Shown here piece by piece: positions 50,350 through 58,879 of a stretch of 62,795 bases of DNA. The DNA comes from Candidatus Thorarchaeota archaeon (GTDB lineage: Archaea; Asgardarchaeota; Thorarchaeia; Thorarchaeales; Thorarchaeaceae): NCBI GenBank assembly GCA_018335335.1, contig JAGXKG010000007.1:1-62795 (forward strand), written 5' to 3'. The notes beneath the pieces are model-generated. The model was not told where the DNA came from. It was given only the letters and a program-made list of their open reading frames with translations, and did not search any database. The translations under genes were made by a program, and so were the position numbers. The first letter of the stretch is position 1, and each line of letters begins with the position of its first letter.

Positions 50350-52392
50350 TTATTCAATTGAAAGGTTTTGGAAAGCTTCTTTTTCATCTCGTTCGCTCTC
50401 GTGTTCTTGGTGTTTGACTTCTCTTTTATACTTCAGTAACAACACAGTAAATACAAATATCACAAGCGAAGAGCCAAGTAAAACCTCCCGAGAGTAGAAT
50501 TCCACATACTGCATAACAGAAATCATTGGGTTATTCGGATCATATCCGTGAGAAGTCTCCCACCTGTCGGACATACCGTCTCCATCGCTGTCATGTTTCA
50601 ATGGATTCGTGCCTAAAGTGAATTCCTGCAGATTGCTTAATCCATCACTATCAGGATCTTCATTTGCGTCATAAAAGGTTGCATTCAGTCCGTAAAGTAT
50701 CTCCCAATTATCAGGCATCCCGTCTCCGTCGCTGTCGGCCACTAGAGGATTTGTCTCATGGAGCACTATCTCTTCATAATCACTAAGACCATCCGAATCA
50801 GTATCATTCGAGTATCTGTTCGTTCCAAGTTCAACTTCCTCAAAATCTCGAAGGAAATCATTATCTGAATCACTCATATCTCCAAGCTGAACCACAAACC
50901 CCTCATCAAAACCGCTGGTGAAACCATCGTTTGATGAAGTGACAGGAAAGTCAGGAGACTGTGTCAAGCCAGCTAGATAGAGGTTCCCGTCATCATCCAG
51001 ATCCATTGCATTCACCAATTCGACGTTGCTTCCTCCAATCACAGTCGCGTATGAAATGGTATTAGTCCGCGAATCCAGCTTCATAGCATATACATCATTA
51101 AGGCCTGAATGAGCGGCACCAAGCGAGTTAACCAGAGGGAAATCCCCAGAGCGCGTCGATCCCGCAACATATATCGAGTATTTATCATCCATAATCACCG
51201 TGTTGCCTTCCTCTTTGCCACTCCCTCCCAGATACGTTGAATAATTTGGATTTCCAGAATTGGTATTCATTTCAAGGATGTATGAGTCGGAAGGGCCAGA
51301 GAGCTCTCGGTCAATTGCATTTGGGGTGGTAGGGAAATCGAAGGATTCGGTTGCTCCTGTTAAGACAGGGGAGTGATTGACAGTTGTGGTTAATGCTCTG
51401 CCATAATCGTTCGAGCTGCCACCAATCAAGTGACATGTGGAGATGGTTCCAGTCGGGGACATGCGCATTAGAACTATATCTGATTCTCCCAGAGGACCAG
51501 TTTTGTTGGCTGTAACAGGGAAATCAGCCGAATAGGTGTATCCTGTTATCCATAAATTGCCACTACCATCCTTCATACCTGAAAGGAAATTATCTGTACC
51601 TGATCCCCCAACTCGTTCAGAAAATATGATAGTATCATCCATCCAATCCAATCCGAACACAATAGCATCAATCGACGTACCATGGGAGGCATACCTGGAT
51701 CCTGCTTCGGGAAAGTCTATTGACTCCGAGAACCCTACGATGAAGAGTGTTCCATCCGGGGCCAGTTCAATTGATTGGGCGAAATCGCTCAGGCTTCCGC
51801 CTATTCTTGTGGAGTAGATTAGGTTGCCATCCGCACCAATAACTGAGACAAAACAATCAGACTTGCTTCCCGGATAAAGGCTATTGGATGCATTCTTCAC
51901 AGGGAAATCAGAAGAGAACGTGGAACCTGTCAGAAAGCATCGACCAGTAGTGTCCACCAGTATATCCGTAACAATATCAGTATCAGAGCCTCCAAAGAAT
52001 TGCGTGTCTATAGCCATGAGAGATTGATTCATTCTCGCCAGAAAGCTGTCAGGTGCGGTAGTATTCTCGTAGTCCATCGTAGAAAAATCAGGAGAGTTTG
52101 TCCATCCCCCTACGTGAAGGCCACCGCGGTCATCAAGTTGGAGAGCAGTACACTCGTCTCTGTAGGAGCCACCAACGAATCTCGATGCATTTAGGGGAGA
52201 AGGAATAGTTCGCTGTTTGCTGAATGATTCATCACTATTCATGCTACTGGGGGATACTGGTGCTAGAGCGTCCTGAGAGGAATAATACAGGATTCCTTCG
52301 TAGAAGGGAAGAAAGAGGTATGTGACGACGAGAAGAAGAGTAATTGCAGTGAATGTTCCGTTTGGTACCTCTGAAAAGTGCATGTCATACAT
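50350..52392 (-). CDS. Surface protein: seven SBBP repeats, calcium-binding repeats, C-terminal anchor
   Basis: The 680-residue protein begins with a membrane/signal helix (FTAITLLLVVTYLFLPF). Seven SBBP-type units follow, each with a GGS-x-x-D start and a GxTxSxDFP end (for example LHVGGWTNSPDFS and LFIVGFSESIDFP), enough for one seven-bladed beta-propeller. Then come about five acidic DSDGDGMPDNWE-type calcium-binding (thrombospondin type 3-like) loops, and a C-terminal membrane helix with a basic tail. Extracellular, anchored at both or one end. No enzymatic motif. Confidence 0.8.
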   Translation of the reverse strand: MYDMHFSEVPNGTFTAITLLLVVTYLFLPFYEGILYYSSQDALAPVSPSSMNSDESFSKQRTIPSPLNASRFVGGSYRDECTALQLDDRGGLHVGGWTNSPDFSTMDYENTTAPDSFLARMNQSLMAIDTQFFGGSDTDIVTDILVDTTGRCFLTGSTFSSDFPVKNASNSLYPGSKSDCFVSVIGADGNLIYSTRIGGSLSDFAQSIELAPDGTLFIVGFSESIDFPEAGSRYASHGTSIDAIVFGLDWMDDTIIFSERVGGSGTDNFLSGMKDGSGNLWITGYTYSADFPVTANKTGPLGESDIVLMRMSPTGTISTCHLIGGSSNDYGRALTTTVNHSPVLTGATESFDFPTTPNAIDRELSGPSDSYILEMNTNSGNPNYSTYLGGSGKEEGNTVIMDDKYSIYVAGSTRSGDFPLVNSLGAAHSGLNDVYAMKLDSRTNTISYATVIGGSNVELVNAMDLDDDGNLYLAGLTQSPDFPVTSSNDGFTSGFDEGFVVQLGDMSDSDNDFLRDFEEVELGTNRYSNDTDSDGLSDYEEIVLHETNPLVADSDGDGMPDNWEILYGLNATFYDANEDPDSDGLSNLQEFTLGTNPLKHDSDGDGMSDRWETSHGYDPNNPMISVMQYVEFYSREVLLGSSLVIFVFTVLLLKYKREVKHQEHESERDEKEAFQNLSIE

Positions 52393-52463
52393 TTTCGCCT
52401 TTCACCCCTATATAGAAAACAAGACTATCTTCCTTCTGTACAGATATGTCAGTGATTCTTTTC

Positions 52464-53915
52464 TTATAGGGTAACCCCAGTGTCCCTCAATATCACACAA
52501 TGTTCCCCTATGTCAGGATATGATGATTCGGCATCATTGAAAGCTTGACCGACGGTATCCCCATCTGCAAGCGCATCCCAAAATACTTCGGTAAAGTCAG
52601 TACCATCAATAGAACCAACGGAATCATCGAAACCAATCACTGCATTATGGTAGTAGGTTCGACCGTCTAATGTGGTCCTTTTGGAATTCCAAAGGAACTG
52701 ATATGCCACGCACTCTTCTTCATGGCCAGGATATACCAATCCCGAATAGCAGTGGAGCAAATACACCAGATACCTAGGCGGCGCATTGGTGATTTCATCT
52801 GCGTACACATAAGCATAGTATCCATTCTCCCCCTCTATTTTAACGCGGTTACCTGTTCCATCGACACTTCCGTGACCACAAGAGAAGAACACGTAACTTG
52901 AGGAAGCAGAAAGCCATTCGTTCTCGGAGAGTATATTCAGCGTTCTTGCACTTTCTAGTTTATTTCCCATGATTTGGTAAACATAATGCATGATATCATA
53001 GTGCTGATCTCCAGGATCTTTATTTGTGACATCCGTATTGGTACTCTGTCCTTCATAGGCAACGAAGAATGCTCCATTTCTTAGTAGGGAACCATCAACC
53101 GCTGAAATCCAGAACTCACCAAAATCGTTGACAATTATCCAAGCCAAAGTAGCCGGCTTAGAACAATTCTCGGAGGAAACCCATTGAAGACTCATCGATT
53201 GTACAGTGTCAAGACCAGCGGACACATATCCAAGCTTATTCAGACTCTCGATAGCCCTACGTTGAGAAATCTCAACGACGGGTTGTGCAAATTCATCGGT
53301 CCATCGCTTTGAGAAAGAGAAAACTCTTCCTGTATTGGGATGAACTTTGATACGAATATAGTTGTCATGCACATTGTAACCCTGAATAGATCTGCCAAAT
53401 TCAACAAGCCAGCTGTCGTAACGTTGCTCTACAGACCGAACGCTGGTCGCAGGATGATCATCAAATATATTGTGTAACCAGTCATAGGAATAAGTAATGG
53501 CATCAGCCCTTGAAATATCCCGGTTTAGCATATCTTGGTGGGATACAATTGGAGAAGTATCCAGATAGTAAACGAGCCTTAACGTAGATGCATCTACTCT
53601 AACTTTCCGTACGTAATCACCTTTATCCCATATATACGACCAAACAAGCTCACCTGTTCGCACGTCAGGTTTAAGCTTGACCGAGCGAAGATTCCAGAGA
53701 GAGTTGATTTCTCCAATGTCATAGGCAATTTCCGCTGCATATAGGCCCTCTGATTCAACGGTAATGCCATTAGAAAAGAGACTTTGCAAGGTTTCCCCGT
53801 CAATTTGACCCCCATATGTAGTAGTTCTTACATCAGGAGTCGCTGCAAGGACTAATCCTCCCAAAATAAGAAAGCACAGAAATATTGAGATATTCTGTTT
53901 GGTTTTCAGGTACAT
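52464..53915 (-). CDS. Secreted clan CD-like cysteine peptidase (gingipain/caspase-like fold)
   Basis: A 483-residue protein with a signal peptide (IFLCFLILGGLVLAATP). The N-terminal half resembles PepSY-like propeptide units (ADAITYSYDWLHNIF, IKVHPNTGRVFSF). The C-terminal domain has the clan CD pattern: a His in VFFSCGHGS (H348) and a Cys in YLLHCYSG (C389), each after a hydrophobic strand, and a later AVIGFDDSVG. That order is typical of gingipain- and caspase-like peptidases. GAGGGG lies just before the ATG. Activity and specificity are inferred; a zymogen is likely given the propeptide-like part. Confidence 0.6.
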   Translation of the reverse strand: MYLKTKQNISIFLCFLILGGLVLAATPDVRTTTYGGQIDGETLQSLFSNGITVESEGLYAAEIAYDIGEINSLWNLRSVKLKPDVRTGELVWSYIWDKGDYVRKVRVDASTLRLVYYLDTSPIVSHQDMLNRDISRADAITYSYDWLHNIFDDHPATSVRSVEQRYDSWLVEFGRSIQGYNVHDNYIRIKVHPNTGRVFSFSKRWTDEFAQPVVEISQRRAIESLNKLGYVSAGLDTVQSMSLQWVSSENCSKPATLAWIIVNDFGEFWISAVDGSLLRNGAFFVAYEGQSTNTDVTNKDPGDQHYDIMHYVYQIMGNKLESARTLNILSENEWLSASSSYVFFSCGHGSVDGTGNRVKIEGENGYYAYVYADEITNAPPRYLVYLLHCYSGLVYPGHEEECVAYQFLWNSKRTTLDGRTYYHNAVIGFDDSVGSIDGTDFTEVFWDALADGDTVGQAFNDAESSYPDIGEHCVILRDTGVTL

Positions 53916-54346
53916 CCCCTCAAATTTTTGTTATATTGTATTCTTAATAGTTTTACGAAATTTCAGTTGAATCCAGCTAGATTGACTTGAAGAACATACC
54001 ACCCCTAAGAACTCCATCTTGAACAGATTCCCAAGTGAGTCCACCACAAGGAGACCTACATCAGCACACAGTGCAGTGAGTATGTCAAGATGTCCAATCA
54101 TTTTGTCTTCATTCAGCTATACATTGCGGTTATGTTTGATACTATTACATCAGGTTCGAGACGGAATCCCTTTTGCCCTCACCCGTATGATCATTAATGA
54201 GAACGTCCATTGGGTAGTCGTCGATTCAAGTCTATTCTTCTATATTCATGCCGCTAATTTTATATCATAAGACCGGGCCTCTTCTCGTACACCGAAAGGT
54301 GTGTCTGTATCTGTGTAGTAACACAGGTCAGCAAAAACATAGCAGA
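53916..54346. other. Intergenic region before tRNA-Phe
   Basis: No gene is seen. The left part must hold the minus-strand promoter of the peptidase gene. A TATA-like TTTTATATC (about 54257-54265) and a perfect 6-bp hairpin CTGTGT-AGTA-ACACAG (54311-54326) precede the tRNA gene. Confidence 0.45.
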
Positions 54347-54452
54347 GCCGAGGTAGATCAGCATGGGAGATCGCGCGGCTGAAGACTCACGTACAGTCAT
54401 TGTGCGTGTAGCCGGCACCGCGTTGTCGCTCGTTCAAATCGGGCCCTCGGCA
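54347..54452 (+). tRNA. tRNA-Phe (anticodon GAA) with a 32-base intron
   Basis: Acceptor GCCGAGG/CCTCGGC, D stem GATC/GATC, anticodon stem CGCGG/CCGCG, loop CTGAAG then an intron (about 54385-54416) and A38. T arm GCTCG-TTCAAAT-CGGGC, discriminator A, CCA encoded at 54453-54455. The intron forms an 8-bp helix (CACGTACA/TGTGCGTG, one G-U) with loop GTCAT. Exact splice points are uncertain by a base or two because the bulge-helix-bulge is irregular. Confidence 0.88.
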
Positions 54453-54500
54453 CCATCTTCCTTATTTTGAACGAAATGTACCCACAAGAGGTGAAAGGCC

Positions 54501-54923
54501 ATCCAGACGTTTCTGCCCTACGAGGATTTCGAGAAGACAGCAAAAGCGCTTGATAGGAAACGCCTCGGGAAGCAGCGGGTGGAAGCGATGCAGATTGTCA
54601 ATGCCCTCACGACTGGAGGAAGTGGTTGGTACAACCATCCTGCAGTACAGATGTGGAAGGGGTACGTTGAAGCCCTGAAGCTGTACTTCAATGCGATTTC
54701 AGAGGAGTGGGTCAGGAGGGGGTACGAGCACAACATCGGCTTCTATGACGTTGAAGAGTCCGAAGTCGAGTACCCGCCGTGGTTGGGGGATGAGGAGTTC
54801 CACAAATCCCACAGAAGCAACCTGCTACGGAAGGAACCCGAGTATTACCGACAATTTGGATGGGATGTGCCGGACGACCTACCGTACGTGTGGCCCGGGC
54901 GGGAATGTGAAGGTGAGGAGTAG
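54501..54923 (+). CDS. MSMEG_6728-family protein, apparent ATC start
   Basis: A 140-residue protein. Similarity to the family spans the whole length: QTFLPYEDFEKTAKALDRKR, LGKQRVEAMQIVNAL, WYNHPAVQMWKGYVEALKLY, PPWLGDEEFHKSHRSNLLRK and DDLPYVWP. The family normally starts MQTFLPY; here the codon in that place is ATC (54501-54503), preceded by an in-frame TGA three codons earlier and by GAGGTGA 7-8 bases away. An in-frame ATG exists only at 54579. Some relatives are labelled pyrimidine-dimer DNA glycosylases, but the activity is unproven. Either ATC initiates or the start was lost. Confidence 0.65.
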   Translation: MQTFLPYEDFEKTAKALDRKRLGKQRVEAMQIVNALTTGGSGWYNHPAVQMWKGYVEALKLYFNAISEEWVRRGYEHNIGFYDVEESEVEYPPWLGDEEFHKSHRSNLLRKEPEYYRQFGWDVPDDLPYVWPGRECEGEE

Positions 54924-55017
54924 GTTCTCTCAGAAGCAACAACTCTTTTTGCAGGGATATTTGGGAGCGTCATCAACTACGAAGTGTGACTGTCACAATC
55001 GACTAGCAATCGTTCAA

Positions 55018-56268
55018 TCAGTCATTTTTCGGCAAGTCGATGCGCCGTAGGACAGCCAAGAGCAAGAGGGATGTAACAAGCGCAATTGCCCCTGCAACCG
55101 AGTATACGACCCGAAGGCTCAGCGTGAGTTCCCAGACGACTGCTCCAAAGAACTGGGCGGCCATGCCGGTTATGCCCATCAGCAAATCATAGGTCCCCAA
55201 AGCCCTTCCTTTGGTTTCTTCTGATACGACCAGGACAAGGATACTCCGTTCTGCACCGATCCAGAGCACAAAGGGTATTGCCCAGACAAAATTGATGACA
55301 TACAGCATCAGCGCTCCGCTTCCCACGCTGAACCAGAACAGGATGAACGCATTTCCCACCACCCCCGCCACAAGGGCCCCTTTCAGATTCCGGTCTGCAG
55401 CAAGGCTTGCTGGATACATGATTATGGCACTGGTAAGAGAGAACAGACTCCAGGTCAACCCATAGGTGACAGTATCAACGGCCCAGGGGCCAATCGAGAG
55501 ATTACCAAGAAAGGGGATTGATGTATTCCATGCAAAGAGAAATCCGACCATGGCCACAGTGAGAAGCCAGAACTCGCGTCCAAGGTCTCGCACAGCAATC
55601 TTGGGCCCTTCCCGGGCCTTCTCGATGATCTCAGAGCTCAATGACTCCCTGATGAGAAAGAAGGTGGAAATGCATGCAACGACGGAGGCGAGTGCAGCGA
55701 GGAAATGGAGATCGCCAGACCCATAGCCCGAACTGAGGAGGAACGAGCCAATGATTGGTCCAAGAGCATCCACAAACCAGAGCGGCATCATAACCATCAT
55801 GAGCCGCCGTGCAGGATTGAGACCCTCGTCAGCTGCAATCTCATCAGCCGGAATAGCTCGCGACATAAGCCGGGACGTACTGATGCCGAACCAGACCAGA
55901 CCATACTGCATGGCAATCAGAGGCCAAAGCGGAAAATAGGACAGTGTAAAAAGGCCGATGATAACAGGTACAAAGCCAAGTATGATTGTGTATCGTCTAC
56001 CGACAAAGTCAGCGATGTAGCCAGAAACGACGCTCGCAATCAGCCCAGCAAACGTCGCTATGGAAAACACGAATCCGATCTGCCACGGCTGGAGGAACCC
56101 CTCCAGGAAGATGCCAAACTCCCACTTCCACAGGGCTATTGAGAGCTGAGATATACCCATCACAGCAGCCAGGCGCCACAAGTTTGGGCTCAGACCAAGA
56201 CGTCCCGGGCGTGAATCAGCAGCAAGTGCGGCTTGATTGCTGTCAGCAGTCCCTTCGTCCTCGGTCAT
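55018..56268 (-). CDS. Major facilitator superfamily transporter
   Basis: A 416-residue, 12-helix transporter. The loop 2-3 signature is GYIADFVGRRYTIILG, and a second-half equivalent MYPASLAADRNLKGALV occurs. N- and C-terminal tails are hydrophilic. The substrate is not evident. The gene converges with the MSMEG_6728-family gene and diverges from the dUTPase gene. Base composition of this stretch looks more GC-rich than the ribosomal block. Confidence 0.85.
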   Translation of the reverse strand: MTEDEGTADSNQAALAADSRPGRLGLSPNLWRLAAVMGISQLSIALWKWEFGIFLEGFLQPWQIGFVFSIATFAGLIASVVSGYIADFVGRRYTIILGFVPVIIGLFTLSYFPLWPLIAMQYGLVWFGISTSRLMSRAIPADEIAADEGLNPARRLMMVMMPLWFVDALGPIIGSFLLSSGYGSGDLHFLAALASVVACISTFFLIRESLSSEIIEKAREGPKIAVRDLGREFWLLTVAMVGFLFAWNTSIPFLGNLSIGPWAVDTVTYGLTWSLFSLTSAIIMYPASLAADRNLKGALVAGVVGNAFILFWFSVGSGALMLYVINFVWAIPFVLWIGAERSILVLVVSEETKGRALGTYDLLMGITGMAAQFFGAVVWELTLSLRVVYSVAGAIALVTSLLLLAVLRRIDLPKND

Positions 56269-56384
56269 AGAGAGACTCTGATGTGTTGTTACTTATGTTA
56301 GTGTCGATATTGTAGTAAGTCTTAACAGCAGTGCAATTCCACCCAAAGACGAGTAAACCCAAACCTAACCCTATACAGGTGAGG

Positions 56385-56849
56385 ATGGTTCGCCCCATGA
56401 AAGAGCAATCAGATGAAGCTGTTACGGTCCGTGTCAAATTCCTTTCTGAAGACGCCAAGCTTCCACAGGCAGCGAAACCTGGAGATGTGGCGTTTGATCT
56501 CCATTCTGTCATTGAGACAACACTGGAACCTGGCGAACGACAAGCCATCCCAACGGGGTTGATTATGGAGATTCCACCTGGATACGAGGGACAGGTGCGC
56601 CCACGCAGCGGACTGGCCTTGAGAAAAGGATTGAGTGTGGTGAACAGCCCAGGAACGATTGACAGCGGGTATCGAGGCGAGGTTAAGGTAATCGTCATCA
56701 ATCACGGCAAGGACCCTTTCACCATCACAAAGGGTATGCGGATATGTCAGCTCGCCATCAGGTCAGTGCCCAGAGTCAGGTTTGAAGCGGCAGAAGAGAT
56801 ATCAGACTCAGAACGGGGAGCAGGCGGCTTCGGAAGCACAGGAGTCTAG
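56385..56849 (+). CDS. dut: dUTP diphosphatase
   Basis: A 154-residue trimeric-type dUTPase, which hydrolyses dUTP to dUMP. Motifs: AFDLHSVIE (motif 1), RPRSGLALRKGL (motif 2), NSPGTIDSGYRGE with catalytic Asp (motif 3), KGMRICQLAI (motif 4), and glycine-rich motif 5 near the end (GAGGFGSTG). ATG 56385 follows AGGTGAGG; ATG 56397 is an alternative. tRNA-Val follows after 66 bases, with its own TATA (56863-56870). Confidence 0.93.
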   Translation: MVRPMKEQSDEAVTVRVKFLSEDAKLPQAAKPGDVAFDLHSVIETTLEPGERQAIPTGLIMEIPPGYEGQVRPRSGLALRKGLSVVNSPGTIDSGYRGEVKVIVINHGKDPFTITKGMRICQLAIRSVPRVRFEAAEEISDSERGAGGFGSTGV

Positions 56850-56862
56850 CGATGTCGCAATG

Positions 56863-56870
56863 TTTTTAAT
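56863..56870 (+). promoter_or_regulatory. TATA box of tRNA-Val(GAC)
   Basis: TTTTTAAT lies about 50 bases upstream of the tRNA 5' end, compatible with a short 5' leader. Confidence 0.4.
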
Positions 56871-56915
56871 CGACTACAGGGCCAGTCAATACAGCAAGAG
56901 CTAAGAGTAAGATGT

Positions 56916-56988
56916 GGGCCGCTGGTCTAGTGGCTATGATTCCGCATTGACAGTGCGGAGATCGCTGGTTCGAATCCGGCGCGGCCCA
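56916..56988 (+). tRNA. tRNA-Val (anticodon GAC)
   Basis: Acceptor GGGCCGC/GCGGCCC, anticodon stem CCGCA/TGCGG around loop TTGACAG, T arm GCTGG-TTCGAAT-CCGGC, discriminator A and CCA encoded at 56989-56991. No intron. It is the second valine tRNA in this window (the other reads CAC). Confidence 0.95.
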
Positions 56989-57119
56989 CCATTCCTTTTC
57001 GGAACCAGCACTGACGGGTATAGAATACAAGTTGTATGATATTCTAAGAGTTGAATCACGGCTCCATATCTGAATCTACTTGTGGGAATGGAGAGCAGTT
57101 CTGAAATAATATCAAATAA

Positions 57120-57647
57120 TCAGAAATACATGCCAGAGCGCATCGGATACCGTTTTTCGAAGGTTTTCCGTGCTTGCTTCTCCAGCCTGCTTTGAACCTT
57201 TGAAATACTGGTGTTCATGGATTCGAAATTTGGCCTTCGCAGGACCGGTCCACTGAGAAGGTGCTCTGCTTTCGTCTTTTCAAGGTCAGGAGGAGCGATT
57301 GGAGATCGCTTCAGTATGGACTCAAGACTTGTCCTAGAGCTTTCTGGGTCACGCAGGGATTCGAGAATGTTACTCATATCAGTTTCAGTGATTGGCCGCA
57401 GGCCGAACTCCGGAATGGATTCGGCAGGGGGAAGGTTCCTGTCGGGATTGGGAATTTCCAGACCCGCTCCTGTGAACTTGTTCGGGCCCAAAGAGATAAG
57501 CTTCAATTGAAAAGCAGTTGATGGCCCGCGAATCAGCATGTCTCCTCGTGGAGTACTCAGTACTCTCCAGCCTCGTGGTTTCTCGGAGTACTGTTTCATG
57601 ATTTGAGGTACTAGCTCTTCAACGGGTTTCGTTTCATCGGAAGTCAT
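57120..57647 (-). CDS. Unrecognised soluble protein
   Basis: A 175-residue protein without membrane helices. The N-terminal part alternates strands and turns (GWRVLSTPRGDMLIRGP, FQLKLISLGPNKFTG); a proline-rich middle and a basic C-terminal helix (KVQSRLEKQARKTFEKRYP) follow. I do not recognise the family. It lies downstream of another unknown gene on the same strand with an 84-base gap. Confidence 0.55.
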   Translation of the reverse strand: MTSDETKPVEELVPQIMKQYSEKPRGWRVLSTPRGDMLIRGPSTAFQLKLISLGPNKFTGAGLEIPNPDRNLPPAESIPEFGLRPITETDMSNILESLRDPESSRTSLESILKRSPIAPPDLEKTKAEHLLSGPVLRRPNFESMNTSISKVQSRLEKQARKTFEKRYPMRSGMYF

Positions 57648-57731
57648 TTCAGTTTGTTATTCTATTCGGAACTGATAATATTAATGGTGGGGCACTTCGA
57701 CTGTAGAGGGGTACGTGACAATCCAATATGA

Positions 57732-58115
57732 TTAAGATTTGGCCACAGCAAGTCGTTTCCAGCTGTGTTGTGGAGTTTCGACAGTACCTTTGATGAGATT
57801 ATATTCAGCCTGGAGATGTTCCAGCATCGATCGCATGCGTCTATCCGCTTCGCTAGTCTGTTCATCCCAGCCAGTCGATCCTGACATCAAATCGCCATAT
57901 TCGAACACATACTTGAAGGTCACAGGAAGACCATCCATCTCAACACCGACTGCATGAAGGATAAGACGGCGCAAACGCTTAGAATCATCGAGAAACGGAC
58001 TGTCGAAGTATTCTGTGCGGTATGTAACAACAGCTGCTTTGTTTGCAAACTCTTTGAAATCCTCGTAACATTCCAGTAATACTGGGGCCATGACCCTAGG
58101 TTCTTTCGTATTCAT
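57732..58115 (-). CDS. Unrecognised small protein with structured leader
   Basis: A 127-residue acidic soluble protein (ECYEDFKEFANKAAVVTYRTEY, then KYVFEYGDLMSGSTGWDEQT). Start ATG 58115 is chosen because GGTGAA lies 5 bases before it; a longer frame up to 58160 has no ribosome site and overlaps a hairpin. No family recognised. Its probable leader is long and holds a perfect hairpin and, upstream of the TATA box, a 20-bp palindrome. Confidence 0.5.
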   Translation of the reverse strand: MNTKEPRVMAPVLLECYEDFKEFANKAAVVTYRTEYFDSPFLDDSKRLRRLILHAVGVEMDGLPVTFKYVFEYGDLMSGSTGWDEQTSEADRRMRSMLEHLQAEYNLIKGTVETPQHSWKRLAVAKS

Positions 58116-58145
58116 TTTATTCACCAATTCCGATATGCCCCTCAC

Positions 58146-58166
58146 CCCTCCATTTCCCATGGAGGG
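58146..58166 (-). promoter_or_regulatory. Perfect 8-bp hairpin in the leader of the 57.7-58.1 kb gene
   Basis: CCCTCCAT and ATGGAGGG pair around a 5-base loop, about 31 bases before the ATG. It is stable and carries no T-run, so it may act in translation control, mRNA stability or attenuation. Confidence 0.45.
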
Positions 58167-58269
58167 TTACGGGACGGGTTATGTCTTTGGAGGCTACAAT
58201 GCCTCACCATGTACTACATATACATAACTACATATAAACATATCTATTTTATTATTTAATTCGATAGTT

Positions 58270-58307
58270 ACCTTATATATACATTCAATTAGAACACGTG
58301 TTCTAAT
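58270..58307 (-). promoter_or_regulatory. TATA box with upstream 20-bp perfect palindrome
   Basis: On the minus strand ATTAGAACACGTGTTCTAAT (58288-58307) is perfectly symmetric and lies about 8 bases upstream of TATATATAAGG (about 58271-58281). Its place at the BRE/activator region suggests a dimeric regulator site. The surrounding 100 bases are very AT-rich. Confidence 0.55.
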
Positions 58308-58352
58308 AAAACAACAGAAATGGGAAGTTAGGACGGAGATGAAAACCTTTCT

Positions 58353-58802
58353 TCAGAACGTGGAGCACAGACGCCTGATGCTCTCGATTTGACCGGCCTT
58401 TCTGGTAGCGAAGTACTCGAAGAGACGGGAAACAACTTCTGATTTGCTTCTCACAGCAAGAGAAAGAAAGAAGTTGTATCCCTTTACTTCTTGCTCTAAC
58501 GCGCGGTTACAGACGTAAAGTCGCGGATCGGTTTCAGCTCGCTGTGGATCAAAGGGGGTAAGATTGGGTTCAGCGATATCATCGGTAGATTCAAGGGATT
58601 CGAGTTCCTCCACGATGCCTGTTGCAAGCATATCCTCGATACGGTCAATGAGCTCTTCCTCCGCTTCGGCCAACACAAGAAGCAGGGCCTTGACTCTTGT
58701 TGTCTTAACTTCATCAGCAGCTCGTTGATAGTAATCAAAGTGATTCAGGGCTGTTGCTAATGCCACGCGCAGCATGTGATCGATAGTCTTCTGAGAGCTC
58801 AT
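58353..58802 (-). CDS. Rubrerythrin/ferritin-like helical protein with altered metal ligands
   Basis: A 149-residue helical protein. Helices such as ALNHFDYYQRAADEVKTTRV and LVLAEAEEELIDRIEDML, then ALEQEVKGYNFFLSLAVRSK and LFEYFATRKAGQIESIRRL, follow the spacing of a rubrerythrin four-helix bundle. The usual ExxH pairs are not kept (EEEL and KAGQ at those positions), so di-iron binding is doubtful. Family assignment is tentative. The PyrE-like gene lies upstream on the same strand. Confidence 0.45.
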   Translation of the reverse strand: MSSQKTIDHMLRVALATALNHFDYYQRAADEVKTTRVKALLLVLAEAEEELIDRIEDMLATGIVEELESLESTDDIAEPNLTPFDPQRAETDPRLYVCNRALEQEVKGYNFFLSLAVRSKSEVVSRLFEYFATRKAGQIESIRRLCSTF

Positions 58803-58879
58803 ATGAACAGCAGTATACTATCATAGCATAAGAAAGGACTTTCGGTTTTAGTGCAGTATTGGTGAATCGTTCATTCAGC

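Noticed and set aside
58214-58244. TACATATA repeats considered as an origin or CRISPR-like element
   Set aside because: Only a few short AT-rich units without regular spacers; it fits a promoter-proximal leader better.
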